DNA of 64,000 nt. Origin: Kibdelosporangium philippinense. Its GTDB lineage: Bacteria; Actinomycetota; Actinomycetes; Mycobacteriales; Pseudonocardiaceae. This document shows, piece after piece, positions 17,694 to 26,541 of this stretch; within the stretch, counting starts at the first letter, position 1, and each line of letters begins with the position of its first letter. The notes under the pieces are model-generated. The model worked only from the letters and a program-made list of their open reading frames with translations, did no database searches and was not told the DNA's origin. The stretch covers positions 3,348,001-3,412,000 of the forward strand of contig NZ_JAJVCN010000001.1 of assembly GCF_021390435.2 (NCBI RefSeq). Direction: 5' to 3'. The translations under genes and the position numbers were made by a program.

Positions 17694-18611
17694 CTACGCT
17701 GTGACCGTGGTCACAGGGTGGATCAGCCGGATTCGGCTTGGCCTGCCGTCCTCCAACGTCATCAGCCACACGACCGCGGGTGGGCAGTGGAACGGGTCGT
17801 CCGGCGGATTGATCATGTCCATTTCCCAGATGGTGACGTCCTTGCTGGCCACCGTGTGCCGCATGCGCTGTCGCACGCCGTCCGCGAGATCGCCGTCCAT
17901 GCCTCGGATGACGAAGTCGGCGCCACCGCGCAGCGGCCCAGAGCTCAGCTCCATGCGAGGTGACCATCCGGCGACGACCTCGGCGAACCTGCCTTTTTCG
18001 GCCGCTTCGAGGGTCTCGATCCCCTCGTTGCGGCGCTGCACGGTCAGCTTCGCGGCATCGTCGTGCGCCTGCTCCGCCGTGTTCTGCAACGCCGCCGCCA
18101 GCTTGGCGCTTGCCTGGTTGAGCCGACTCCGCACGGTCCCGACCGGCACCTCACAGGCCGCAGCGATCTGGTCGTAGGACGTCACTCCGGTGAAATGCCT
18201 GAGCATCAACGGAAGCCGCAGTTTCGGGGACAGTTCCCCCATCGCGTGCCAGATCCAGTCCCGCAACGCGTGCTGCTCGATAACTTTGTCCGGCCCCGCG
18301 TCACCGGCTCGCAGGTCTGCACCATCGAACGGGATTTCCTGCGGGCGACGCAGCCGCATCCGGCACTCGTTGCGAACAATCATTTTCAGCCATGGACCGA
18401 TGGCTGCCGGATCCCGCAGATCGCCGATGCGCCGCAATGCGATCAGGGACGCGTCCTGGATGACGTCGTCAACGTCCGGGCCGTAGCCGAGAATGCTCAA
18501 CGCGACCGCGCGCATGCCCGCTTCGTGCCGGGCAAGCAGCAGTCCGAGAGCTTCGACGGTGCCCCGCTTGGCGCTGAACACAAGCTCCACATCAGACGGT
18601 ACGACGATCAC
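17694..18611 (-). CDS. ECF-type RNA polymerase sigma factor with C-terminal extension
   Basis: 305 residues. Region 2 includes GYGPDVDDVIQDASLIALRR and region 4 includes SYDQIAAACEVPVGTVRSRL. The C-terminal ~110 residues form a SnoaL/NTF2-like extension seen in ECF groups that lack a separate anti-sigma factor and may sense a ligand directly. No anti-sigma gene adjoins. Starts at GTG 18611. The upstream small secreted protein gene on the same strand runs into its start. Confidence 0.88.
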   Translation of the reverse strand: MIVVPSDVELVFSAKRGTVEALGLLLARHEAGMRAVALSILGYGPDVDDVIQDASLIALRRIGDLRDPAAIGPWLKMIVRNECRMRLRRPQEIPFDGADLRAGDAGPDKVIEQHALRDWIWHAMGELSPKLRLPLMLRHFTGVTSYDQIAAACEVPVGTVRSRLNQASAKLAAALQNTAEQAHDDAAKLTVQRRNEGIETLEAAEKGRFAEVVAGWSPRMELSSGPLRGGADFVIRGMDGDLADGVRQRMRHTVASKDVTIWEMDMINPPDDPFHCPPAVVWLMTLEDGRPSRIRLIHPVTTVTA

Positions 18612-19011
18612 ACATCCACTCTAACTCGTTCAGGGCGGCCCAACATGGCCAGATCCGGCCGCCCCGACGCTTACCACCAACCGTCGCAGCGGTTGGCGAG
18701 CCAGTCGCAGAGCCTGAAATGGATCTTCTTGACACATCCTGGTAGCTGCCTGAGTAGGCGGAGTTCTTGACAACCCCGGCCTCCGATCGCTGCAGATACG
18801 TCTGCGACGGCAGCGAAGACGGACCATTGGTCCACCACTTACCGTCATAGTCGTTGCCGTCCCAGTTCCACGACTTGCACAGCGGAAGCGATCCGCCCGC
18901 GGGCCCGCCGAGGTTGCCGCACTGCTGAGCGGCCGCGGCGGGCGACGCGACCATGATTCCGGCGCTGACCACAGTGGCCGCGACAACACCGATCTTTTTC
19001 ACGAAAGGCAC
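18592..19011 (-). CDS. Small secreted protein with probable C-terminal frameshift
   Basis: Starts at GTG 19011 with GGGGGA just upstream. A signal peptide (VKKIGVVAATVVSAGIMV, ending SPAAAA) is followed by a Trp/Gly-rich mature region (KSWNWDGNDYDGKWW). After YSGSYQD the open frame becomes Arg/Ser-rich and runs into the sigma factor start. An alternative frame from about 18742 reads VKKIHFRLCDWLANRCDGWW and stops at 18671, which looks like the true C-terminus with extra cysteines. This implies a one- or two-base indel near 18740, either real or a sequencing error. Function unknown. Confidence 0.6.
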   Translation of the reverse strand: MPFVKKIGVVAATVVSAGIMVASPAAAAQQCGNLGGPAGGSLPLCKSWNWDGNDYDGKWWTNGPSSLPSQTYLQRSEAGVVKNSAYSGSYQDVSRRSISGSATGSPTAATVGGKRRGGRIWPCWAALNELEWMCDRRTV

Positions 19012-19193
19012 AATTCCCCCAATGGGATTCCGGTGAACGGCGGAACCGTAGCCACGACGCATCAAGAAGCCGTGCAAATTTGACGTCGCTCGGCCAATGG
19101 CCGCGATTTCCCCACCGGTTCGTTCATACTCCGTTCATGTTCGCGTCATCTAATAAGGCCAGGCGCGAAACAAATGAGAGGACCGAGGCAAGC

Positions 19194-19421
19194 ATGGACA
19201 CCACCACGCATTCCATCGAAGCCACCGCCGGCCGGACCGACACTCATCTCGACCAAGTCGAAGACCGCCTGATCAACCGCTATGAGAAGACCGTGCCACC
19301 CGAACAGGTACGCCAGACCATGCGTGCCGAGGCACACCGTTTCGACGACGCACCCGTCAAGTCGTTCGTGCCGATCCTGGTCGAACGCGCGGTCCGCGCC
19401 CGCCTCGACCGCCCCGCTTAG
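19194..19421 (+). CDS. Small helical protein, three-helix bundle dimerization domain type
   Basis: 75 residues from the ATG at 19194, preceded by GAGGACCGAGG. The sequence (QVEDRLINRYEKTVPPEQVR, then SFVPILVERAVRARL) matches the small actinobacterial family annotated as three-helix bundle dimerization domain proteins, often found singly. Cytoplasmic, role unknown. A hairpin follows immediately. Confidence 0.72.
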   Translation: MDTTTHSIEATAGRTDTHLDQVEDRLINRYEKTVPPEQVRQTMRAEAHRFDDAPVKSFVPILVERAVRARLDRPA

Positions 19422-19428
19422 CCGACGA

Positions 19429-19463
19429 AAGCCCGGCTCCGACGGGAGGCCGGAGTCGGGCTT
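19429..19463. terminator. Hairpin terminator
   Basis: AAGCCCGGCTCCG (19429-19441) pairs with CGGAGTCGGGCTT (19451-19463), one G-U pair, 9-nt loop, placed 7 bp after the small helical protein gene. No strong T-run follows, as is common in actinomycetes. Confidence 0.7.
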
Positions 19464-19687
19464 CAGGTTTGAATGTCCGCTCGCCTGATCGAGGAAGGCC
19501 TCTGATCATCGAAGATTCGCCGTGGCGCGAACGCGATGAGGCGGTTGCCCACTGGCATCCCTTGGCTGCCACCATGCGCATCTTCACCAGCTGGGACTGT
19601 CTGGACGTAGTAGTGCAGCCACTCGGGAGGACTCCCCACCGGTATGCCGTCAAATTGGGGCCGGGGTATCGATCGGGGAGGTTCAGA

Positions 19688-20278
19688 GTGAACATCGGCA
19701 TGCTGCTGGAGGCGGCCACTTCCGAGGTCGTCGTGATGAGCAGCCTTTCCTGCGACAGACACGACCCGATCAGCTCCGCGCGGCTGGCCCAGCATGTTCG
19801 GCCGGGCGTGCGGTATCGGGTTTTGGTGCCCGACTGGGCCAGAGTCATGCCGGTTCTGGGAGCGCTCACACTCGCCGACGCCATCGTGCGGACTGTGCCG
19901 CACGTGCCGTCCGACGCCCTTGTGGTTGACCGTCACACCGTTCTGGTTCCCGCTGATCAGGCCAGGTTGGCTGTGTTCCAGTTGCCCGCTGTCGTCACGA
20001 CGACGTTGGAACTGTTCGAGCAGATCTGGCCGCGCGCGGTCCCGTTGTTCACCTCCGACCTTCCCGATTCTGCTGAACTGACCGTGCGGCAACGGGAAAT
20101 CCTCACTCTGTTGTGGGAAGGGCATACTGACGAGTCCGCCGCGGCGCGTTTGGAGATCTCGGTGCGGACTGTGCGCCGGTCGGTTGCCGAGATCATGTCC
20201 CGGCTCGGTGCGCGTAGCCGGTTTCAGGCGGGTGCCAAGGCTGCCGATCGTGGTTGGCTGCTTGCTGACGCGAGCTGA
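19688..20278 (+). CDS. LuxR-type HTH transcriptional regulator
   Basis: 196 residues from GTG 19688, chosen because GGGGAGG lies at 19675-19681; the frame extends upstream to 19469 without a comparable site. The N-terminal ~120 residues resemble the phosphatidyl-transferase-like ligand domain of short actinobacterial LuxR proteins. The C-terminus is a LuxR HTH (LTVRQREILTLLWEGHTDES, then ISVRTVRRSVAEIMSRL). No kinase or receiver adjoins, so its signal is unknown. Confidence 0.8.
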   Translation: MNIGMLLEAATSEVVVMSSLSCDRHDPISSARLAQHVRPGVRYRVLVPDWARVMPVLGALTLADAIVRTVPHVPSDALVVDRHTVLVPADQARLAVFQLPAVVTTTLELFEQIWPRAVPLFTSDLPDSAELTVRQREILTLLWEGHTDESAAARLEISVRTVRRSVAEIMSRLGARSRFQAGAKAADRGWLLADAS

Positions 20279-20387
20279 TTCGTCCACAAGGGAGTTTTCA
20301 TCTTCCGTTGGTTGATATTGGGCATCGGGTCCACTTAGGTGTTACTTGGCTGGCGCACTCTTGGGGTGGCTTCGAGAGGTAAGCGCC

Positions 20388-21361
20388 GTGGATCTCACCG
20401 AACTGGCCGATCTCGCCCACACCCGACGCGTCAGCCTGTACCGCTTGCGCCCGAGCGAAGATCTCACCGAGATGTGCTCGGATCGCGTGATCCAGGACGA
20501 CCACGAGTTCATCACCCTGCGAGTGTTCGTCGGCGGCCTGCCCGCACTGCTGGTCGCCGGTCTGCCCGAAGACGATCCGGCCGAGTGGGGCGCGATGGTA
20601 CGCAGCCTCACCCGCGTGGACATCGACTTCCGCACCAGGACCGCGTCCGCGGCGTTGATCATCCGCAGCGGTGCCGAGGTGTACGCGGTCACGTTCGGCC
20701 AAGGCTGGCGGTTGATCCGGGAAAGCCGTATCGACAGGGACTTCGGGCTGCAGTTCGCGGTACGTGTGCTCGATCCCGACGAGATCCGCCAGATCACCCG
20801 CTGGGCATTGAGTGCTCAAGCGCGCGTGGATCGCAGTTCGGTTCCCGGCGGCCAAGGTTTGTGGGCGTTCGGTCTACGCGAGCACGCCGAACTCGTCCGG
20901 CAACTGACCGGCTACGTCCGCGCCGAACTGCCTGTGGAACTCACGCATCTGCGCCGAATGCGTAACCGCGCGAAGTTCCGGCTGCGCCTGGAGTTCGGTG
21001 ACGGTGTTCGGATGCCGTTGAGCAGTGACGGCGCCGGGATGGCGGCCGATCTGGCCGAGATCACCAGGATTCTGCGCGACAACACCATCGATCCGCGCCT
21101 GCAGCCGCTGACGTGGGTCCGGCGCATCTCCTCGCGCGACGAACGCCGGGCCGCGCTTGACCGCGCCGTGCTGGATCTGCTGGCTGGACGCGGCGAAGGT
21201 GAAGTGGGCATCGCGTATCCAGCGCGATATTACGAAGGTCCGGCCGTGGACCATTTCAGGGGCCGGATCAACGGAACCGAGATCAACACACCGGATCTGA
21301 CGCTCGCAGATCTCACCCGGCCGCTGTTGGATCCGCTGTCCACCGGACGGCTGGACGCATT
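20388..21361 (+). pseudogene. TIGR04141/DUF6119-like protein, 5' part, interrupted by IS
   Basis: Begins at GTG 20388 with GAGAGG at 20374-20379. It encodes the first ~324 residues, including SGAEVYAVTFGQGWRLIRES and DRDFGLQFAVRVLDPDEIRQ, typical of the TIGR04141 sporadically distributed family. The frame enters the IS and ends at 21368. Removing the IS and one ATT duplication joins it in frame to 22377-23073, giving GRLDALR-AGRIGGYDEQG and a 556-residue protein, the normal family length. The biochemical role of the family is not established; its patchy distribution suggests an accessory, possibly defence-linked, function (inference). Confidence 0.82.
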
Positions 21362-22373
21362 GAGGTAATCTCACCAAGATTCTGGTTCGTTTGTTGAGCC
21401 GCGAAGCTGCTCGGACGAGCGCTGGTCGATGTGCTGGGGAGTGGTGAGACCCGGGGAAAGATGGGCGGGGAGCCCTTGGTAGAACTGGATTGCGAAGATC
21501 AAGTCCGGACCAGAAGGCTCCCCGTGATTGCGTATCGTGCCATGCTCGATGTCCCGCGTGAACTGGCCCTCTACCTCAGCCGGCTGCTGCACGCCGAACG
21601 CCGCCGACGCGGCACCCGCAAGAACAGCAGGGCGTTGACCTGCTTTCGCCACGCGGTGCTGGGCCTGCGCTGGTTCCGGCAGAACACCGACGTCCCCGCC
21701 CTGGCTCGCGATCACGGCATCTCCCGCGCCACCGGCTACCGCTACTTGGATGAGGTCGTCATCGTGCTCGCCGAGCAGGCGCCGGACCTGCATGAGGCCC
21801 TGCAGCGGGCCAAGGATGAGGGCACGGCCTACGTGATCCTCGATGGAAAGGTCTTCTCCGCCGATCGCTGTAGCGAGAAAACGTTGAGCGTGAAAGGCGA
21901 GCCGATCGACCTGTGGTACTCCGGCAAAGCCCGCGAGCACGGCGGCAACATCCAAGCGCTGTGCGCGCCGGACGGTTTTCCGTGGTGGGTCTCGGATGTC
22001 GAGCCCGGTTCACTCCATGACTTGACCGTGGCGCGCGAGCATGTGCTGGGTGCGCTGTACTGGGCCGCCTCGCACCTTGATCTGCCGACGCTGGCCGATG
22101 GCGGCTACGACGGTGCCGGCATCGGCGTGCACACCCCGGTCAAACAGCCTGCCGATGGCCAGGTCCTCGACGTGGACACCCGCACACGCAACGCTCTGCT
22201 GCGTGGCCTGCGGTGTCTGGGCGAACGTGGTTTCGCCCTACTCACCGGACGCTGGCGCAGCCTGCGGCATCTCACCGCCAGCCCCAGCAAGATCGGCGAC
22301 ATCGTCAAAGCCGCCCTTGTCCTCACGCATTTCGAACACGGCAAGATCGCGTGAAAGTCGCTGAGATCACCTC
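21362..22373 (+). mobile_element. IS5-like insertion sequence, 1012 bp, intact
   Basis: The ends are imperfect inverted repeats (GAGGTAATCTCACC left; GAGGTGATCTCAGC as the reverse complement of the right end). The element is flanked by ATT at 21359-21361 and again at 22374-22376, a 3-bp target duplication. It carries one DDE transposase. Excision on paper restores the host frame, which fixes both ends and argues for a recent insertion. Confidence 0.85.
21524..22354 (+). CDS. IS5-like family transposase (DDE_Tnp_4)
   Basis: 276 residues from GTG 21524; an in-frame upstream extension to 21431 is possible. An HTH (VPALARDHGISRATGYRYLD) is followed by the catalytic domain, with acidic residues in VILDGKVFSAD, LPTLADGGYDG and a later Glu near RGLRCLGERGF. 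It appears complete, and the IS ends are recognisable, so the element may be active. Confidence 0.85.
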   Translation: MIAYRAMLDVPRELALYLSRLLHAERRRRGTRKNSRALTCFRHAVLGLRWFRQNTDVPALARDHGISRATGYRYLDEVVIVLAEQAPDLHEALQRAKDEGTAYVILDGKVFSADRCSEKTLSVKGEPIDLWYSGKAREHGGNIQALCAPDGFPWWVSDVEPGSLHDLTVAREHVLGALYWAASHLDLPTLADGGYDGAGIGVHTPVKQPADGQVLDVDTRTRNALLRGLRCLGERGFALLTGRWRSLRHLTASPSKIGDIVKAALVLTHFEHGKIA

Positions 22374-22376
22374 ATT

Positions 22377-23073
22377 GCGGGCCGGTCGGATCGGTGGTTA
22401 CGACGAGCAAGGGCAGACCGTCGGCGGAGACGTCCCCGCGCTGCATTGGATCGCCGCCGAGGTGGCGTACGGGGAAACACGCTGCGTGTTGCTCGACGGC
22501 GACTGGTACGAATTGGGCGACGAATATATCCGGCACGTCCAAGCCGTGACCGAACGTGCATTTGCACATGCGCCGGAATGGGCGCTGCCCGCGTGGAACG
22601 ACTCAAGCTGCGAGCCGTCTCCGAATGAGGACACCTACAACCGATATGTCGCCAGGATGGACCCGAGGTTTCTGTTGATGGACAAGAACCTGGTGTTCAC
22701 CAGAGCGCATCGGCGCGGTTTCGAGGCATGCGATCTGCTCGGCCCGGACAACGAGTTGGTGCATGTCAAACGTACTAGCGCGCGAACTGGGTCATCCCCG
22801 CTGAGTCATTTGTTCGCACAGGGACTCGTTGCCGCCGAAACACTCACCGACCCGCGAGCATGGCAGGACTTCACCGCCCTTGTCGCCGACCGGTCGCCGG
22901 AAAGAGCGGCCCGTCTCGGGCATCGGCCGTCGGCTATCGTCTACGCGATTCACCGGTCGGATCGGGCCCTGACTCCAGATACCTTGTTCACGTTCGCAAG
23001 GTCTGCCTTGGTATCCGCGTGGGTAACGCTAACGACGTATGGAATCCCTGTGTACGTGCACGTTATCCCCTGA
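22377..23073 (+). pseudogene. TIGR04141/DUF6119-like protein, 3' part
   Basis: The C-terminal ~231 residues of the interrupted gene, including LHWIAAEVAYGETRCVLLDG, DPRFLLMDKNL and the conserved CDLLGPDNELVHVKR and SPLSHLFAQG. A GTG at 22351 inside the IS opens this frame, so a separate C-terminal fragment could be translated, but it would lack the N-terminal half. Confidence 0.82.
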
Positions 23074-23320
23074 TGTCGGCGAGAATAACTCTGCCAATTC
23101 GCCCGATCGGCCTAAGTTAGTGGCATTGTTACGCCACCAGTGTCACGCGGCCCGTTGACGATTCCACCGAGTGAAGAGGCGGCACAGCCGCAGGGCTGAG
23201 GGAAATCGGCCGGCCGGGCCCGATCGCCGAGTGGACACCAATAGCGATACACCGCGTGAATGTCTAGGCTTGCTGGCGACCGCTCGCTCCCGTTTACCGA
23301 CACCGTGAGGGCATCGCAGC

Positions 23321-23875
23321 ATGGAGGCACTACCGGCGTTCTCGCACGATGAGCCCCTCACCCGCCGGGATCTGGAGTCGATCACCGATGAACGTCACCG
23401 CTACGAACTAGTCGACGGAACTCTGATCATGAGCCCGTCACCGCGTCCGTTGCACCAGCGAGCGGTCGCTCGGCTGCTGGCGGCGTTGACGAAAGTGTGC
23501 CCGGCAGGCTGTGAGGCACTGCCTGCTCCCGTGGACGTGTGGATCACCGACGACACCGTGCTGATCCCGGACGTTGTGGTCGGCAGGCGTGAGGCGTTCA
23601 CCGAACGCGCCCTGATCGGCGCCCCGGAACTGGTGGTCGAGGTGATGTCACCGTCCAGCGAGCACATCGACCGCTTCCTCAAACCGGCCCGGCTGGCCAC
23701 AGCGGGCTGTCCGTACTACTGGCTGATCGACCCCCGCGAACCGAGCATCGCCTGTTATGCCCTGCGCAACGGCGGTTACACGCTCGCCGCCGAAGCGCGC
23801 GGCACGGACCAGATCCACCTCACCGAGCCGTATCAGATGACGTTGGTCCCCGAAGATCTAGTCACGCCCTACTGA
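23321..23875 (+). CDS. Uma2 family endonuclease (DUF820)
   Basis: 184 residues. The PD-(D/E)XK-like core shows Glu29 (RYELVDG), Asp84 (LIPDVVV) and Glu107 (ELVVEVMSPS), and LIDPREPSIACY near the end. Uma2 proteins are abundant in actinomycetes and cyanobacteria and are presumed nucleases of unknown target. The same frame stays open after its TGA to another TGA at 24002-24004, and this extension (EIRAAIRPKDPPNGG onward) looks coding but is unidentified. Confidence 0.88.
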   Translation: MEALPAFSHDEPLTRRDLESITDERHRYELVDGTLIMSPSPRPLHQRAVARLLAALTKVCPAGCEALPAPVDVWITDDTVLIPDVVVGRREAFTERALIGAPELVVEVMSPSSEHIDRFLKPARLATAGCPYYWLIDPREPSIACYALRNGGYTLAAEARGTDQIHLTEPYQMTLVPEDLVTPY

Positions 23876-23994
23876 CAAGAGGTTGAGATTCGGGCCGCCA
23901 TCCGGCCCAAAGACCCACCGAACGGAGGAACCGCCCTGGCGGAGGCCGCCGTACGGCACGCGATCGCGGTGAAGTTGATGGCGGGAATGATCGA

Positions 23995-24360
23995 TCAGGC
24001 TTGACCTTGCTCGGCGATCGAGGCCCTGACCTCGTCCATGTCGAGGTCCTTCACCTTGCCGATCAGCTCAGCCAACGCGGGCGCTGGCAGCGCGCCTGGC
24101 TGCGCGTACACGACCACGCCGTCCTTGACCGCCATCAGCGTGGGAATCGACGAGATGCCGAACGCCTGAGCCAGTGCGACCTGGGCCTCGGTATCGACCG
24201 TGCCGAAGGTGATGTCCTCGTGTTCCTCGGAGGCACTCTCATAGACGGGAGCGAACTGGCGGCACGGGCCGCACCAGGACGCCCAGAAGTCGACGAGCAC
24301 CGTGCCCGGTGCACTCACGACCTCGTTGAAGTTCTCCTCGGTCAGTTCCACGGTCGCCAA
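23995..24360 (-). CDS. trxA: Thioredoxin
   Basis: 121 residues. The active site WASWCGPC has Cys30 and Cys33, and the cis-proline loop is SSIPTLM. It reduces disulphides in the cytoplasm with thioredoxin reductase, which is not encoded here. The TTG start at 24360 is fixed by AAGGAGA upstream. The C-terminus is about 12 residues longer than in typical housekeeping thioredoxins. It follows the methyltransferase gene on the same strand by 60 bp. Confidence 0.93.
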   Translation of the reverse strand: MATVELTEENFNEVVSAPGTVLVDFWASWCGPCRQFAPVYESASEEHEDITFGTVDTEAQVALAQAFGISSIPTLMAVKDGVVVYAQPGALPAPALAELIGKVKDLDMDEVRASIAEQGQA

Positions 24361-24420
24361 CGCGATCTCCTTCTATTCGGACCCTCACCAACACAACACG
24401 ACCACGGCCCGCAATGTTCC

Positions 24421-24990
24421 TCAGACCTCCGCGACCACGCAGTAGCGCTCGTCGCTGATGTCGCGTCCCCACAGGTCAGCGTCGGAAAGTGGCTCGACAC
24501 GAAGCTCAGTGACGAGCGGCCGCACCGTGGCGGTCAGTTCGTTGGCCGTGATCCCGGTTGTCCCCCATCGACCTTCGATCAACACCAGTCGGCCACGGCA
24601 GTGCCCGATCCAGTGCCGCAGGGCCGCCTCGGGATCAGGCAGCGTCCAGACCAGGTGCCGGACCACGACCACATCGACCTCGTGCTCGATCCGTACATCG
24701 GTGGCGTCGGCGACCGTGAAGCGCGCGTCCCGCCCGGCGAGTTTCTGCCGCGCGATCTCGATCATTTTCGGCGAGAGGTCGACGCCGGTGACACGGTGAC
24801 CAAGCTCGGTCATCAGCAACGTCAACGAGCCTGTGCCGCAGCCGACGTCCAGGATGTCGGACGGCTCAGCGGGCAGCCATGACTCGAACCGTGTTCTCCA
24901 GGCCTCGCGAACCCGCGGATCACGCAGTCCATGGTCGGCTTCGTCGTCGAAGGAAACCGCGGCAGCATCCCAGAAATCGGATATCGACAT
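24421..24990 (-). CDS. Class I SAM-dependent methyltransferase
   Basis: 189 residues. Motif I is DVGCGTGSL (48-56), followed by VTGVDLSPKMIEIAR and VVVRHLVWTLPDP, a UbiE/Methyltransf_11-type fold. The substrate is unknown. It lies between thioredoxin and the aldehyde dehydrogenase on the same strand, with 33 bp to the latter's stop, but nothing ties it to either pathway. Confidence 0.88.
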   Translation of the reverse strand: MSISDFWDAAAVSFDDEADHGLRDPRVREAWRTRFESWLPAEPSDILDVGCGTGSLTLLMTELGHRVTGVDLSPKMIEIARQKLAGRDARFTVADATDVRIEHEVDVVVVRHLVWTLPDPEAALRHWIGHCRGRLVLIEGRWGTTGITANELTATVRPLVTELRVEPLSDADLWGRDISDERYCVVAEV

Positions 24991-25023
24991 GCGGCCGATT
25001 CTTCCGCAGCAACGTGACTTCGT

Positions 25024-26451
25024 TCAGCCGGTCACCTGGGCGTAGGTCTTGTACTCCTGGAACTCCTCGAGTCCGCGCAGGCCGTTGAGCCTGCCGAGCC
25101 CGCTTTGCTTGAAACCGCCCTCTTCGAACTGGTCAACCACCAGTGCCCAGGTATTCGTCCAGACCGTGCCAGCGCGCAGTTGCCGTCCGACACGTCGTGG
25201 ACGGTCGATGTCGCGCGACCAGATCGAGGCCGACAGGCCATACTGCGTGGCGTTGGCCAGCCGGACGGCATCGGCCTCGGTGTCGAACAGTTCCAATGTG
25301 GCCACCGGGCCGAAGACCTCCTGCTGCACGATCGGCGTCGCCGGATCGTCGACCTCGATCAGCGAGGGGTGGTAGAAGGCATCGCCGACGGTCCCGCCCC
25401 GGACCACGATCTTCGCGTAGCTCGCAGCCTCGTCGACCAAGTCGTTGACCCGGCGCGCACTGGCCGCGTCGATCATCGGGCCCATTTGACTTTCCGGATC
25501 GTCGCCAGGGCCGACACGTACCGCGGTGAGCGAAGTGGACAGTCGTTGACGCAGTTCGTCCGCGATGCCTCGCTGGGCGAGGATCCTGCTTCCGGTCATG
25601 CAGAACTGCCCGGCGAAGGTCGTCACAGCCGCGGTCAGGACAGGAACCACGGCGTCAAGGTCGGCGTCATCGAACACGATCATCGGTGTCTTGCCACCAA
25701 GTTCGAGGGACACACGCTTGAGCGTGTCGCTCGCGTTGGCCATGATCAACCGCCCGACCTTCGTGCTGCCGGTGTAACTGATGGCGTCGACGTCCGGTGC
25801 CGCGACAAGGGATCGTGCGACGTCATCGCCGGATTCGGTCAACGAGTTGAGCACGCCGGGCGGCAGGCCGATCACGTCGGTGTAGATCTCGTGCAGGATT
25901 CCGTTGACCAGTCCGGTCTGGCCGGGCATTTTGACGACCGCGGTGCAGCCGGCGGCCAGTGCCGGTGCGATGGATCGGATTGCCAGCACCACGGGCGAAT
26001 TCCATGGCACGATCATCCCGGCGACCCCGATCGGCTCCGGCACCGAACTCATCTGGACCCCACGCGAGACCTCGGCCGCGCGGCCGCTTTCGGTGAGGGC
26101 GAGAGCGGCGTAGTAGCGCAGCTTCGGGGCCGTGAGACTGAGCTCAAAACCCGCCTCAGCGAGGATCTTGCCGTTTTCCCTTGCGAGCATGGTGATCAGG
26201 TCGTTGGTACGCCGCTCGACCTCATCGGCCAGCGCGTTCAGTACCCGGTGGCGCAGTACCCGGTCCCGGGACCAGTCCGACTCGACGAACGCGGCGCGCG
26301 CCGCCGCGATGGCCTGTGCCGCCTGACCGACATCGGCATCGGCGAAGTGGCCGAGTATCGAGTTGTCGGCAGGGCTGGTCGAGGCACTCGTGCGGTCCGA
26401 CGACACGAGTTCGCCCTCGATGAAGTGCCGGGCCTCGGCTGATGTCGTCAA
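25024..26451 (-). CDS. NAD(P)-dependent aldehyde dehydrogenase
   Basis: 475 residues, full length. Catalytic Glu250 (LELGGKTP) and Cys284 (GQFCMTGS) are present, with the cofactor motif SYTGSTKVG at 225-233. Divergent from the IclR gene with a candidate operator between them, so probably part of the gentisate regulon. It could oxidise an aromatic aldehyde to the acid that feeds gentisate. The substrate is inferred from context only. Confidence 0.9.
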   Translation of the reverse strand: MTTSAEARHFIEGELVSSDRTSASTSPADNSILGHFADADVGQAAQAIAAARAAFVESDWSRDRVLRHRVLNALADEVERRTNDLITMLARENGKILAEAGFELSLTAPKLRYYAALALTESGRAAEVSRGVQMSSVPEPIGVAGMIVPWNSPVVLAIRSIAPALAAGCTAVVKMPGQTGLVNGILHEIYTDVIGLPPGVLNSLTESGDDVARSLVAAPDVDAISYTGSTKVGRLIMANASDTLKRVSLELGGKTPMIVFDDADLDAVVPVLTAAVTTFAGQFCMTGSRILAQRGIADELRQRLSTSLTAVRVGPGDDPESQMGPMIDAASARRVNDLVDEAASYAKIVVRGGTVGDAFYHPSLIEVDDPATPIVQQEVFGPVATLELFDTEADAVRLANATQYGLSASIWSRDIDRPRRVGRQLRAGTVWTNTWALVVDQFEEGGFKQSGLGRLNGLRGLEEFQEYKTYAQVTG

Positions 26452-26523
26452 CTTCCTCGCCGCCTATGGTCGCAGGGTTCGATGGGACAAGCATGCTTTG
26501 CTTCCCGCTCTGAGGTACGCTCT

Positions 26524-26541
26524 TTTCTGTTATGCAGAACA
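26524..26541. promoter_or_regulatory. Candidate IclR operator, copy 1
   Basis: On the minus strand this reads TGTTCTGCATAACAGAAA, containing the dyad TTCTG-N5-CAGAA. It overlaps the iclR start codon (26532) and lies 73 bp upstream of the divergent aldehyde dehydrogenase. An 18-bp copy with 15 identities sits at 27280-27297. Confidence 0.6.

Noticed and set aside
21359..22377. A 4-bp ATTG duplication for the IS5-like element
   Set aside because: It would make the two IS ends unequal (AGGT versus GAGGT). The 3-bp ATT reading keeps symmetric ends and still restores the frame.
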